Shown here piece after piece: positions 54,189 through 63,964 of a DNA stretch of 64,000 nucleotides; within the stretch, counting starts at the first letter, position 1; each line of letters begins with the position of its first letter. The notes beneath the pieces are model-generated. The model worked only from the letters and a program-made list of their open reading frames with translations. It did no database searches and had not been told where the DNA came from. Location: positions 496,001 to 560,000 of the forward strand of contig NZ_JAJMOY010000001.1 of NCBI RefSeq assembly GCF_020991415.1. Reading direction: 5' to 3'. Made by a program: the position numbers and the translations under genes. The stretch is from Flavobacterium sp. ENC (lineage in GTDB: Bacteria > Bacteroidota > Bacteroidia > Flavobacteriales > Flavobacteriaceae).

Positions 54189-54548
54189 ATGGCCGAACAC
54201 AACGAACTCGGAAAAAAAGGAGAAGAACTTGCCGTAGCCTTCCTTCAGGAAAACGGTTATGAAATTCTGGAGCGCAACTGGACCTTTCAGAAGGCTGAAA
54301 TAGATATAATCGCCCAAAAAGAAAATATTCTGGCCATCATTGAAGTCAAAACCAGATCAAGTATCGATTTTGGTTTACCACAGGATTTTGTCAAGCCTAA
54401 AAAAATTCAGCTACTGGTAAAAGCAGTAAATGCCTACATAAACTATAGGGAAATGGATTTTGAAGTAAGATTTGACATCATTGCGATACAAAAAATCAAC
54501 GAATCATTTGCAATTGAACATCTTACAGACGCTTTTTATCATTTTTAA
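54189..54548 (+). CDS. UPF0102/YraN-family nuclease-like protein
   Basis: From ATG 54189 the protein is 119 residues. It begins MAEHNELGKKGEELAVAFLQ and has the restriction-endonuclease-like core AEIDIIAQKENILAIIEVKTRSS, with the acidic D and E-x-K pattern. YraN proteins resemble Holliday-junction resolvases but their role is unproven. The length is typical for the family. Confidence 0.9.
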   Translation: MAEHNELGKKGEELAVAFLQENGYEILERNWTFQKAEIDIIAQKENILAIIEVKTRSSIDFGLPQDFVKPKKIQLLVKAVNAYINYREMDFEVRFDIIAIQKINESFAIEHLTDAFYHF

Positions 54549-54560
54549 CATAATTTTTTA

Positions 54561-54600
54561 TTGTTATAATTGTAACAAATTGTTTTTTTATTTATATTTG
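54561..54600 (+). promoter_or_regulatory. Promoter of the ACT-domain gene with a short palindrome at -33
   Basis: TTG (54570-54572), 20-nt spacer, -7 box TATATTTG (54593-54600), 67 bp before the ATG. The palindrome TTGTTA-N6-TAACAA (54561-54578) is centred on the -33 element, where a repressor could compete with polymerase. Confidence 0.6.
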
Positions 54601-54667
54601 CAGAGTTTTATAACATCGTGCTGTTAACTAAAACCAACCAATCAAGTTACCAAAAAAAAAAAAAACT

Positions 54668-55324
54668 ATGAAAACCGTTTCTTCCATTGTAGAAAATTAC
54701 ATTAAAACAAAACCCTTTTTATTGAATGCGTTATCGCTTGGAATTATCAATCTTACCTCTCTGTCGCGGAATATTATGACCGAACTGGAAAGTGAATTTG
54801 GCAAAGAAGTAAAACAAGGCGCTGTTGTAATGTCTCTTAAACGACTCACAGAAGAATTAGATTTTAAACTGAACCATAAAATCAACAAAGTCATCAAGAA
54901 CATTGGGGAGATTACGGTTCGTTCAGAATTGACGGATTACACTTTTGCAGCTTCAGAAACTGTCTTAAATAAACAGGCAGATCTGATCTCTGACATTAAT
55001 GTTTTATCTGATATTTTTTACACCTCATCGCGTGGTGTAAACGAGACCAATATTGTGGTAAGCAGCAGCGTTAATCACTTGGTGGAGAAACATTTTATGC
55101 GTGAAAAACTAATTCAGAAATTAGATAATCTTGCATCAATCACTGTAAAATTGCCTAAAGAAAATATTGTTGTTCCGGGTATTTATTACTTTATCTTTCA
55201 GCGTTTGGCCTGGGAAGGAATCATTATAAATGAGGTGATTTCGACTTCAAATGAATTCACCATTCTGGTTGGGGAAGATCAGGTTGATGTTGCTTTTAAA
55301 GTGATTAAAGATTTGAAAAACTAA
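54668..55324 (+). CDS. ACT-domain protein (aspartokinase-like regulatory fragment)
   Basis: The 218-residue protein has a helical N-terminal half with winged-helix-like spacing (SLGIINLTSLSRNIMTELES ... GAVVMSLKRL). The C-terminal ACT-like region (about 165-216) reads VPGIYYFIFQRLAWEGIIINEVIS... EFTILVGEDQVDVAFKVI. Homologues in Bacteroidota are often named 'aspartate kinase' because of the ACT part, but the kinase domain is absent. A DNA-binding, amino-acid-sensing regulator fits better (inference). It is a single-gene unit. Confidence 0.7.
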   Translation: MKTVSSIVENYIKTKPFLLNALSLGIINLTSLSRNIMTELESEFGKEVKQGAVVMSLKRLTEELDFKLNHKINKVIKNIGEITVRSELTDYTFAASETVLNKQADLISDINVLSDIFYTSSRGVNETNIVVSSSVNHLVEKHFMREKLIQKLDNLASITVKLPKENIVVPGIYYFIFQRLAWEGIIINEVISTSNEFTILVGEDQVDVAFKVIKDLKN

Positions 55325-55357
55325 AGCTAAAACAACACAAAATTTACCAAAACATAG

Positions 55358-55400
55358 AATCCTTTTCTCTTTTAAGATTTAAAAGAGAAAAGGATTTTTT
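55358..55400 (+). terminator. Intrinsic terminator of the ACT-domain gene
   Basis: AATCCTTTTCTCTTTTAA pairs with TTAAAAGAGAAAAGGATT, then a T run; perfect long stem. Confidence 0.9.
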
Positions 55401-55699
55401 AAGTTTATAAACTTTTGATCGCCTTTATTTAGTACACACAAATAAGAATATTCTCAAAAGTATCTTTTACGATTAAATTGCAAAACTCAAAAGCGTCAAA
55501 ATGACACTTGCTTATAAAGAGTGACTTACCGGGGTTCATTCTTCATTTAATAAAAAAACCAACAAAAATTAAGAAATAAATTTTTTTAGTTATAATTTGT
55601 TGAGAATAATATTTTTATATATTTGCTAACCAGGCAAACAATCACACCACCCATTTAGAGTCATAATATAATTAGAACTAAACAAGACTAATTAAATTA
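55401..55699 (+). promoter_or_regulatory. Leader and promoter region of the ECF sigma gene
   Basis: TTG (55597-55599), 18-nt spacer, -7 box TATATTTG (55618-55625), 74 bp before the ATG, mark the probable housekeeping promoter. Upstream (55401-55590) nothing else is recognised. Confidence 0.6.
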
Positions 55700-56263
55700 A
55701 TGTTAGAAGCGAACAACCATAGCGAAAAATTATTGGTCAGTGAACTTAAAAACGGCAACGAAAAAGCATTTCGTACCCTTTTTGATTTATACTACCAGGA
55801 CATCTATGGATACAGCATCAGTATTTTAAAATCGAAAGAAGCTGCTGAAGAAAATGTTCAGGACGTTTTTATGAAAGTCTGGATGAACCGGGAAAATCTA
55901 AATCCGGAACAGTCTTTTAAAGCTTATATTTTTACCATTGCCCGAAATCAGGCCTTTAATTTCTTGAATAAAGCAGCAAACGATGTATTGCTGAAAGAAG
56001 AGATTTTTTACGAAAGCCAGAAATCACACGAATACGGAGATTATTCAATCCGGGAAGCCGATTGCAAAAAACTCCACAAGCAGGCTATGAATCAATTGCC
56101 ACCCAAGCGAAAGCAAATTTTTAAAATGTCACGAAAGAAAGGCATGAGTTATGAAGAAATCAGTCAGGAACTCGGCATCTCTATAAATACAGTCAGGAAC
56201 CAGATGAGCAAAGCGTTAGAATCGATGCGGGTCTTTTTTCAGGTTCATGACGAAATTGTCTAA
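55700..56263 (+). CDS. ECF RNA polymerase sigma factor (FecI/Bacteroidota type)
   Basis: The 187-residue protein has sigma region 2 (about 20-85; FDLYYQDIYGYSISILKSKEAAEENVQDVFMKVW) and sigma region 4 with its helix-turn-helix (about 132-182; LPPKRKQIFKMSRKKGMSYEEISQELGISINTVRNQM), quoted in part. This is the layout of the ECF sigmas that control SusC/SusD-type uptake loci. It is followed by the anti-sigma gene, then SusC with a signalling domain, so it should switch on the downstream uptake genes when substrate binds the receptor. Confidence 0.93.
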   Translation: MLEANNHSEKLLVSELKNGNEKAFRTLFDLYYQDIYGYSISILKSKEAAEENVQDVFMKVWMNRENLNPEQSFKAYIFTIARNQAFNFLNKAANDVLLKEEIFYESQKSHEYGDYSIREADCKKLHKQAMNQLPPKRKQIFKMSRKKGMSYEEISQELGISINTVRNQMSKALESMRVFFQVHDEIV

Positions 56264-56288
56264 ACCAAAAAACCACAGTTAACCAATT

Positions 56289-56318
56289 AAATCACTCTTT
56301 CCGGGTGATTTTTTTTGT
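56289..56318 (+). terminator. Short terminator-like hairpin after the sigma gene
   Basis: ATCACTC and GGGTGAT can pair (loop TTTCC), followed by eight T. It implies that sigma and anti-sigma genes may be transcribed separately. Confidence 0.7.
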
Positions 56319-56612
56319 TATAGCCGCAGAGGGCGCGAGGGTCTGCGCAGGGTACGCTGCCCCTTAAATACAGAGCAACATACTTTTTGTATTCAGCAAA
56401 TACGATTTCTCCTTTCGGTCGAAATGACAAAATGATCCGGTTCTGTAAAAAAACTAAAAATTTTATTTTGTTTAAAGCCCCAGCAAAATAAGGACTTCAC
56501 AAGCTTTATCACATTTCAGAAATGTTAAATTTTAAAAATTTACAACGTTTGAGTAGTACTCAGGTTCTTTTCAACTGTATTATATCAGAACCGGACCTAA
56601 AAACAATTCGAA
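56319..56612 (+). other. Gap between sigma and anti-sigma genes
   Basis: Contains Flavobacterium-type intergenic wording: GCCGCAGAGGGCGCGAGG (56332-56349) and a segment reading GTCATTTCGACCGAAAGGAG on the minus strand (56410-56429). No gene is seen. The anti-sigma promoter should lie in the last 100 bp but no box fits well. Confidence 0.5.
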
Positions 56613-57794
56613 ATGAATTCAAATTCTGAAATAAAAAATCTTTTACAAAAATTTGTTTTAAACCAATGTACACCCGAAGAAACAAATGAGGTAATTGCCT
56701 ATTATAAAAAAAATAAACTGACGGATGATTTTCCTTCGGTAGAAGATATTCAAAATCTGCTTGCTGAAATGCCGAAAATGAATCCGCAAACGGCTGATGA
56801 CATTTTCCTGAACATTCTTCAGGCCTCAAAAGAAAACGAAACTACCATAAATATCTCTTCCGGAAAGTCAAATTTCAGAAGATATATTTCAATAGCTGCT
56901 TCTATAGTGGTTTTATTCGGAATTGGTTTTGCTGTGTACAAACAAAACATTACTGATAAAGCACCACAACAAAAATTTGATATTAAAAGTACTGATATTG
57001 TTTTGCAGTTAGAAGACGGTAATGTTCAGATTATTTCTGAAGATCATACCATACAGGTAAGAGATTCAAAAGGAAATATTGTTGGGAATCAAAGTGGAGA
57101 CAAACTGGTTTATAAAAATGATTCGGATTTGGAAAAACTATCGTATAACACCATCAAAATCCCCTATGGTAAAAAGTTTCAACTGCAATTGTCTGACGGA
57201 ACTCTTGTTCACTTAAATTCAGGAACTACTTTAAAATATCCGGTAAAATTTATCGCCGGAGAAAACAGACAGGTTTTTCTTGAAGGAGAAGCTTTTTTTG
57301 ATGTCGCGAAAGATAAAAAACATCCCTTTATTGTCAATGCCGATAAGCTAAACGTTCGTGTTCTGGGAACGCACTTCAACGTTTCCAATTATCCGGAAGA
57401 CGAATCGACAGATGTTGTCCTGGTGGAAGGTTCTGTTGGCATGTACCGCAACAATGAAAAATTTAATCCGGATAGCAATACCATCCTGAAACCCGGATAC
57501 AAAGGTAGTTTTGACAGGGAAAATGACAAAATCTTTACCAAGCCGGTGTTGACCGATATTTATACTTCATGGATAAATGGAGGCCTGACCTTTAGAAACA
57601 TGACCTTCAAAAATATCATTACAAAATTAGAAAGACGCTATAATGTTACGATCATCAACAAAAATGAAAAGCTGGCCAATGAAAAATTCAATGCTAGTTT
57701 TAAAGAGGAATCAATAGAAAAAGTGATGAGTTACTTTAATGACATTCACGGCATCAATTACACTATAAAAAACAATCAAATACTAATTAAATAA
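56613..57794 (+). CDS. FecR-family anti-sigma factor
   Basis: The 393-residue protein has a cytoplasmic N-terminal region of about 90 residues that should bind the sigma factor, one membrane helix (91-109, YISIAASIVVLFGIGFAVY), a periplasmic FecR domain (about 165-270; IKIPYGKKFQLQLSDGTLVHLNSGTTLKYPV and EGEAFFDVAKDKKHPFIV, in part) and a C-terminal DUF4974 (about 315-392; GGLTFRNMTFKNIITKLERRYNVTI), which contacts the STN domain of the receptor. It conveys the outer-membrane signal to the ECF sigma. Confidence 0.93.
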   Translation: MNSNSEIKNLLQKFVLNQCTPEETNEVIAYYKKNKLTDDFPSVEDIQNLLAEMPKMNPQTADDIFLNILQASKENETTINISSGKSNFRRYISIAASIVVLFGIGFAVYKQNITDKAPQQKFDIKSTDIVLQLEDGNVQIISEDHTIQVRDSKGNIVGNQSGDKLVYKNDSDLEKLSYNTIKIPYGKKFQLQLSDGTLVHLNSGTTLKYPVKFIAGENRQVFLEGEAFFDVAKDKKHPFIVNADKLNVRVLGTHFNVSNYPEDESTDVVLVEGSVGMYRNNEKFNPDSNTILKPGYKGSFDRENDKIFTKPVLTDIYTSWINGGLTFRNMTFKNIITKLERRYNVTIINKNEKLANEKFNASFKEESIEKVMSYFNDIHGINYTIKNNQILIK

Positions 57795-57844
57795 CCACTA
57801 GGCCAATGACAAAAAAGAAAGAATTAAAAGAGAGAGAATAAAAA

Positions 57845-57885
57845 AATCGGAAAGAGCTGCGAACAATTTCCGATTAACTAAGTGA
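57845..57885. promoter_or_regulatory. Inverted repeat between anti-sigma and susC-like genes
   Basis: AATCGGAAA (57845-57853) and TTTCCGATT (57877-57885) are perfect reverse complements with a 23-nt spacer, 40 bp before the SusC start. It could be an operator, an attenuator stem or part of the ECF-dependent promoter region. Confidence 0.45.
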
Positions 57886-57924
57886 TTGAATATAACGAAT
57901 TAACTACAATCAATTAACAAAATT

Positions 57925-60900
57925 ATGAAAAAAAAATCAAAGAATACCGGGTTTTTATCCCGTGTGTTCCAAAATGACCTAAAATTGAAACTAACTACAC
58001 TACTTATTTTGGTCGCCATGTTTAATATCCGGGGGAATACGTATGCCCAAAAGACAAAAGTATCCTTAGAATTAAACAATTCAACAATCGAAAAGGTTAT
58101 TGAGACCATAGAACAAAAAACAGATTTCAGATTTATCTACAAACTGAGCGATATTGATTTGGACAGGGTAATTACTATTTCGGTAAAAGATCAGCCGATC
58201 GATATTGTTTTAAATAAACTTTTTAAAGGAACTCCAACCGAATTCAAAGTTAGGGATACCCAGATTATTCTAAAAAAGCCGGAACTTAAAACAGAAACGG
58301 TCAAATATGAGAAACAAACCATTTCGGGAATCATTACCGATGAAAATGGCCTGCCTTTGCCCGGCGCAACCGTTGTTGAGGAAGGAACAAAAAATAGTTT
58401 TGTAACCGATTTTGACGGGAAATATCAGCTTACTGTTGAAAGCAGTGCTTCTGTAATCGTAGTTTCTTTTGTGGGTTACAAAAACAAAAAGATTACTGCC
58501 AATCAGAAAGTAATTAATATCCAGCTTTTTCCTGACGCTACAGATTTACAGGAAATAGTAGTGGTCGGGTACGGATCTACGGCGAAAAAAGATGTTACGG
58601 GAGCCGTTTCTTCGATTGCTTCAAAAGACATGAATCAGGGGGCAATTGTAAATCCATTACAACTGATTGCCGGAAAAGCAGCGGGTGTAAATATTACCCA
58701 AATCGGAAGTGAACCGGGTTCAGGACCAAGTGTCCGTATTAGAGGAATCGGCTCTTTGAGCGGAGGAAATGATCCGTTGGTAGTCGTAGACGGAATTCAG
58801 GGAAATATGGATTTGTTAAATCAGGTTCCGCCTAGTGAAATAGAAAGTATCGATGTTTTAAAAGATGCTTCTGCTACCGCCGTTTACGGTTCAAGAGGGG
58901 CACCCGGGGTAATTATTGTAACGACAAAAAAGAATAAAGCAGGAAAAACAACAATCGAATATATTGGTTCAACATCGCTTGATTTTATTCCGAGAAAACT
59001 GGATATGTTAGATTCCAAACAATGGTGGGAAGTGGCTCAGACCACAGGTACGCCTGCTTCATCCAATCATGGTTCCAATACGGACTGGTATGGTCTTTTA
59101 ACACAAACCGGAATCACACAAACGCACACGCTGGCATTTGGCGGAGGAACGGACAAATTCAACTACAGAGCTTCTGTAACGGCTATTTTACAAGACGGTG
59201 TGGTTATTAATTCGAATAATAAAAAATACATAGGCCGTATTCAGGCCACCCAGACGGGTCTTAATGATAAATTAAAACTGACTTTTAATTTAACAAACGG
59301 GATTATCAACGGGAATAACAGTATTGGGGATATCGGAACTGCTGCTTACTCTTCAAATTTGATTACCAATGCTTATTTAATGAGGCCAACAGATCCTGTT
59401 CTTAATCCTGACGGAAGTTACTTTACAGATCCAAATGTGTTTCAATATTTAAATCCTTATGCAGCGGCACAAACCGTTTCGAATGAAAGACAGGAAGATA
59501 ACCTATTTGGAAGCCTGAAAGCAGATTTGGATTTAGCGAAAGGTTTAACAGCCAGCTGGTTTGGAAGCTGGAGAAAAACAAATAACATGTATGGTTATTA
59601 TCTTCCCGCTGCCTCCACAAATGCCTATGCAATTGATCAGAAAGGATATGCTAACATTAGAAATGAAAAGCAAAATGAAAGATTAACGAATGCCAGTCTT
59701 ACCTATAAAAGAACCTTTGGCATTCACAGCATCAATGCATTAGCCTTATACGAATGGCAAAATCAGACCTATCAGGGAAATTATGCACAGGCAAAAGGTT
59801 TTATCAGTGACAAAACAACTTATAATTCTTTGCAGCTTGGTGATCTTTCGAAAGTTTCACCTAATGATATAACCTCGTACAAAAATGACAGAACATTAGT
59901 GTCGTTTTTAGGGCGCGTGAATTATTCTTTGCTGAATCGTTATCTATTTACGGGAAGTTTCAGACGAGATGGTTCATCCGTATTTGGGATCAATAACAAA
60001 TGGGGGGATTTCCCATCTGCATCTGTAGCCTGGCAAATAAACAAGGAGTCTTTTATGGCCAACCAAACTTTATTTAATGAACTGAAATTGCGTGCAGGAT
60101 ATGGGGTTACAGGAAATCAGCAAGGCCTTAGACCTCAAAACTCAATTGCGTTAGTAGGTCCAACGGGATTAACTTATTTTGGAGGTTCACAAATCAACAA
60201 TTACAGTCCCAAACAAAATGCTAATCCTGATTTGCGATGGGAAACCAAAAAACAAACGAATATTGGTCTTGACTTTGGACTTTTAGACAACAGATTAAGA
60301 GGTACGATAGATGTTTACGATTCCAGAACAGATGATTTATTATTTGATTATACGCTGTCTCAGGTTAAGAATGACTATAACTACATTAAAGCTAACGTGG
60401 GAAGTATTTCAAATAAAGGTTTAGAGGTTTCTTTGGCGTATGATGTGATCCAAACAGAAAACAGTACACTTACACTGGCAGGGAATGTTTCCTTTATGAA
60501 AAATGAAGTCCTTAATTTAAGCGGCAGTTATAATGGTGAGTCTTTAACCACAGCTTATGTGGGCTGGGGAGCCGCAAACTCTTACCTGGTAAAAGGAAAA
60601 CCGGTGGGAGCCTTTTATATCCTGCATTCTACAGGCGTAGACGGTAACAAAGCCGAAACCGTTGAGGATCGTGACGGAAGCGGAGGCGAAATCAATCAGA
60701 ATGCCGACAGTCCGGACCGTTACTATGCAGGTTCAGCTTTACCAACCTATACATTTGCTTTTAACCCGTCGTATCGATATAAAAATTTTGATGCTTCTAT
60801 GTTATGGAGAGGCTCAGGAGGAAATAAAATTTACAATGCCCTTGGCCAAAGACTTAGCATGCTGGAGAACGTTGGTAAATCAAATGTTTTAGACAGTGCT

Positions 60901-61191
60901 GTTGACAAAGGAATTGTGACTTCTACCTACGGTTCTGATTTATGGTTAGAAGACGGTTCTTTCATCCGTCTGGATAATGTTACAGCAGGTTACAGTTTCC
61001 GTTTTACGGACAAATATTTTGAGTCGATCCGACTTTCTCTTACCGGAAATAATTTAGTCCTGATTACGGATTATACAGGTATGGATCCGGAATTGGATGT
61101 AAGCGGAAGCGGACAAAATTTTGGTGGTGATAAAGGATTTTATCCCCGTACCAGAAGTATTGCATTTGGTTTAACTGTAAAATTTAAATAG
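57925..61191 (+). CDS. SusC/RagA-family TonB-linked outer-membrane receptor with STN signalling domain
   Basis: The 1088-residue protein has a long, basic signal region (about 1-42, ending NTYAQ). An STN domain follows (about 45-115; VSLELNNSTIEKVIETIEQKTDFRFIY ... ISVKDQPIDIVLNKLFKGT, in part), which talks to the anti-sigma factor. Then come a carboxypeptidase-like regulatory domain (about 130-210; GIITDENGLPLPGATV), the plug starting at VVVGYG and containing RIRGIGSLSGGNDPLVVVDGI, and the barrel up to FGLTVKFK. It imports oligosaccharides (or other large nutrients) with the SusD partner encoded 8 bp downstream. Confidence 0.96.
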   Translation: MKKKSKNTGFLSRVFQNDLKLKLTTLLILVAMFNIRGNTYAQKTKVSLELNNSTIEKVIETIEQKTDFRFIYKLSDIDLDRVITISVKDQPIDIVLNKLFKGTPTEFKVRDTQIILKKPELKTETVKYEKQTISGIITDENGLPLPGATVVEEGTKNSFVTDFDGKYQLTVESSASVIVVSFVGYKNKKITANQKVINIQLFPDATDLQEIVVVGYGSTAKKDVTGAVSSIASKDMNQGAIVNPLQLIAGKAAGVNITQIGSEPGSGPSVRIRGIGSLSGGNDPLVVVDGIQGNMDLLNQVPPSEIESIDVLKDASATAVYGSRGAPGVIIVTTKKNKAGKTTIEYIGSTSLDFIPRKLDMLDSKQWWEVAQTTGTPASSNHGSNTDWYGLLTQTGITQTHTLAFGGGTDKFNYRASVTAILQDGVVINSNNKKYIGRIQATQTGLNDKLKLTFNLTNGIINGNNSIGDIGTAAYSSNLITNAYLMRPTDPVLNPDGSYFTDPNVFQYLNPYAAAQTVSNERQEDNLFGSLKADLDLAKGLTASWFGSWRKTNNMYGYYLPAASTNAYAIDQKGYANIRNEKQNERLTNASLTYKRTFGIHSINALALYEWQNQTYQGNYAQAKGFISDKTTYNSLQLGDLSKVSPNDITSYKNDRTLVSFLGRVNYSLLNRYLFTGSFRRDGSSVFGINNKWGDFPSASVAWQINKESFMANQTLFNELKLRAGYGVTGNQQGLRPQNSIALVGPTGLTYFGGSQINNYSPKQNANPDLRWETKKQTNIGLDFGLLDNRLRGTIDVYDSRTDDLLFDYTLSQVKNDYNYIKANVGSISNKGLEVSLAYDVIQTENSTLTLAGNVSFMKNEVLNLSGSYNGESLTTAYVGWGAANSYLVKGKPVGAFYILHSTGVDGNKAETVEDRDGSGGEINQNADSPDRYYAGSALPTYTFAFNPSYRYKNFDASMLWRGSGGNKIYNALGQRLSMLENVGKSNVLDSAVDKGIVTSTYGSDLWLEDGSFIRLDNVTAGYSFRFTDKYFESIRLSLTGNNLVLITDYTGMDPELDVSGSGQNFGGDKGFYPRTRSIAFGLTVKFK

Positions 61192-61199
61192 TACAAGAA

Positions 61200-62717
61200 A
61201 TGAAAATTAAAAATATATTGTTGGCAGGAAGTATCTCTTTCCTTGCCCTGTTTAGCTGTACTGATGTTAGTGAAACAGTATACGATCAATATCCTGCAGA
61301 TGAATTTTACGGAACTCCCGCAGGAACCAATAGTCTCCTTGCCAGTATTTATGCCCAGATTCCTGGAGAATTTACAAGAGATGGTTATACCGGTGTTGGC
61401 TATGCAGGAGCCGATAATGGCTGGTACGATATGAACTGTATGTCTTCTGATGAACAGGTGATTCCACATCGAAATGATGGTAACTGGCAACAGGATTTTG
61501 CCCGTTTGCACAAACACGGCTGGCTGCCAAGCGAAGGTATTATTACCAATACCTGGAACTGGCTGTACAGATGTATTTTCAAAGCCAATTTAGCAATCGC
61601 CTTATTGGAAAAATCAAATGCAGACCCTTCAAAAATTGCTGAAGCTAAGGTAGCCCGTGCTTTTTTCTATTACCTGCTGATTGATGATTTCGGAGATGTT
61701 CCTTTTTATACCGACAACAATGTGGCTTCCGATAAAATTCCACAGGCAAGCCGTAAAGAAGTCTATACTTTTATTGTAAAAGAACTGACCGAAAATGCCG
61801 AATTACTTTCGAACAACAAAGGCGGGGAATATTACGGAAGGTTCAACAAATGGGCCGCGTATACCGTACTGGCAAAAGTATATCTTAATGCGGAAGTCTA
61901 TACAGGTGAAGCAAAATGGACGGAGTGTTTAGCAGCCTGTAACAAAGTAAGTGAGGGCGGATTTACACTTCACTCCGGTGCTGCTGATGCAGGCAGCCCG
62001 CTTGGAAACAAGTATTATGAATTATTCGGTGATGTTTCCCCTCAGGACGAAACGATTTTATCTATTTACGCCACTATTGATGTTTTATCCCGTAATGTTT
62101 ATGCGGTTAGAAGTCTTTATGGTGCCCATGGTATCACTGCACTGAAATACAACGGCTGGAATGGTACTATCGTTCCGAAACAATTTTACCTGAAATATGA
62201 CAATGCCGATATTCGTAAAAAACAGTTTTTAGCCGGTGAACAGCCAGGAGGTGTTAATTATACTTTAGACGTTCAGTCTATAGATCTTCCTGGAGCAGAT
62301 CCACAGGCTGGGGTACGTAATGTTAAATTTTATCCGGCCGGAGCAAATACCGGAGGCGGGGCTTCTAATGATTTCCCAATCTACAGATATGCTGATATCA
62401 TTTTAATGATGGCGGAGTGTAATGTTCGTTTAGGCAATCCGGGAGCGGCAAAACCTTTTGTTGATATGATCAGGCAGCGTGCAGGCCTTACTGCGCTGGA
62501 TGCAAATCCGACATTGGATAACATCTATGACGAAAGAGGTTTTGAATTAAACTGGGAAGGACACAGAAGACAGGATATGATTCGTTTTAATAAATTTTTA
62601 TTACCTAACGAATTCAGAACAACAACATCGCCTGCTTTCAGAAAATTGTTCCCAATTCCAACCGCTGCCATAAATGCTAATACAGCACTAAAACAAAACC
62701 CGGGTTACCCGCAATAA
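61200..62717 (+). CDS. SusD/RagB-family nutrient-binding lipoprotein
   Basis: The 505-residue protein has a lipoprotein signal with the lipobox cysteine at residue 20 (LALFSC). It shows the TPR-rich SusD fold: YDQYPADEFYGTPAGTN near the start, NWLYRCIFKANLAIALLEK, FFYYLLIDDFGDVPFYTDN, and RYADIILMMAECNVRLG followed by the end ERGFELNWEGHRRQDMIRFNKF (parts quoted). It sits as a lid on the SusC barrel and binds the glycan at the cell surface. Confidence 0.95.
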   Translation: MKIKNILLAGSISFLALFSCTDVSETVYDQYPADEFYGTPAGTNSLLASIYAQIPGEFTRDGYTGVGYAGADNGWYDMNCMSSDEQVIPHRNDGNWQQDFARLHKHGWLPSEGIITNTWNWLYRCIFKANLAIALLEKSNADPSKIAEAKVARAFFYYLLIDDFGDVPFYTDNNVASDKIPQASRKEVYTFIVKELTENAELLSNNKGGEYYGRFNKWAAYTVLAKVYLNAEVYTGEAKWTECLAACNKVSEGGFTLHSGAADAGSPLGNKYYELFGDVSPQDETILSIYATIDVLSRNVYAVRSLYGAHGITALKYNGWNGTIVPKQFYLKYDNADIRKKQFLAGEQPGGVNYTLDVQSIDLPGADPQAGVRNVKFYPAGANTGGGASNDFPIYRYADIILMMAECNVRLGNPGAAKPFVDMIRQRAGLTALDANPTLDNIYDERGFELNWEGHRRQDMIRFNKFLLPNEFRTTTSPAFRKLFPIPTAAINANTALKQNPGYPQ

Positions 62718-62728
62718 ATCAAACTCTC

Positions 62729-63841
62729 ATGAAAAAATATATAAATAAATTATTCATATTAGGCAGCTTGCTTTTTCTGGGTGCCTCCTGTGAAAGCGAA
62801 TCTGCCCAGGTTACCACCTTAAAAACCGTTACTTTTCCAAGTACTCTTGTAGCCTCTTCCACCACATTGGTATTGACAGAAGATACCGCAGATAATTCTG
62901 TCGTGTTATTCTCATGGCCTGCGGTCCAGTTTCCTGTTGGTACAGCGGTTACCTATGCTTTACAAATTGATGTCATTTCAGATATTACCGGACCAACGGC
63001 CTGGCAAAAATCCAAACGGATTGAAGTGGGTGAAGATGTTTTGAGCAAGGCTATTCTTGGAAAAGATTTAAACCAGATAGCCACAGACTTAGGACTTCTG
63101 CCTGAGCTTGCCGGAAAATTAGTGGTGCGCGTAGAAGCGAGTCTGGATCATAAAGTGTATTCGGATCCTCTTACCTTAAACATTACTACATACGAAAGAA
63201 GTGTTGTTTTTGGCGAAATATACATGCCGGGAAGTTATCAGGGCTGGAGCATAGAAACTGCTGCTGCTTTAACGGCCATACAAAAAGGCGTTTATCAGGG
63301 TTATATGACACTTCCGGTTGGACAGGGGCGTGAATTCAAATTAAACAAGGAAAGAAACTGGGCCCAGTTTTATGGTGCCGGAGAAACGAATTCCGATATG
63401 AAAAACATGAGTGATGCTGATTTTCTGCTGCCGGGTGCCGGATCGTATCAGATGAAAGTAAATCTAAACACCCTGAAATGGACGGCTACTCCATATGCCT
63501 GGGGAATTGTGGGTCCTGCATCAGCAACCGCTGAACAAACAGCAGGTGACGCCAATTACGGATGGAATCACTCTGTTCCGATGTCGTATGACCATCAAAA
63601 TAAAACGTGGAAAATTACTACTGATTTATTAGCGGGAGCATTAAAATTCAGATTGAATGACAACTGGACTATTAATTACGGCCCGGCAGATGCGGCAACA
63701 AATACCGTAAATCTGGATAACGGAGGATCTTATACTATTGCAGAAGCAGGAACTTACGAAGTAACGTTCAAAATAGTGGAGACAGATCCGGCAACTACGG
63801 GCTATCCGGCAACTGCGATCTGTACCATCACAAAAAAATAA
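62729..63841 (+). CDS. SusE/SusF-type surface glycan-binding lipoprotein
   Basis: The 370-residue protein has a lipoprotein signal with Cys21 (LLFLGASCESE). An N-terminal Ig-like SusE domain follows (about 30-150; VLFSWPAVQFPVGTAVTYALQID). Two starch-binding-like beta modules come next: about 155-250 (GEIYMPGSYQGWSIETAAALT ... YQMKVNLNTLKW) and 250-370 (WGIVGPASATAEQTAGDANYGWN ... FRLNDNWTINYG). These resemble the CBM-like domains of SusE/SusF that bind alpha-glucans, so an alpha-glucan substrate is possible but not proven. It is 11 bp downstream of the SusD gene. Confidence 0.88.
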   Translation: MKKYINKLFILGSLLFLGASCESESAQVTTLKTVTFPSTLVASSTTLVLTEDTADNSVVLFSWPAVQFPVGTAVTYALQIDVISDITGPTAWQKSKRIEVGEDVLSKAILGKDLNQIATDLGLLPELAGKLVVRVEASLDHKVYSDPLTLNITTYERSVVFGEIYMPGSYQGWSIETAAALTAIQKGVYQGYMTLPVGQGREFKLNKERNWAQFYGAGETNSDMKNMSDADFLLPGAGSYQMKVNLNTLKWTATPYAWGIVGPASATAEQTAGDANYGWNHSVPMSYDHQNKTWKITTDLLAGALKFRLNDNWTINYGPADAATNTVNLDNGGSYTIAEAGTYEVTFKIVETDPATTGYPATAICTITKK

Positions 63842-63964
63842 TTAAAATTTAAATTAGTTTGGTTGAGCAATTACCCTGTCTTTCATTCGTGGAAGGCAGG
63901 TTAATTTAAAATGTTTTAAAAATTAAAAGCAATACCGGATGTATTAAAAACTAAAAATTAAAGT

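Noticed and set aside
61140..61588. Antisense frames over the start of the SusD gene
   Set aside because: Shadows of a clear SusD reading frame.
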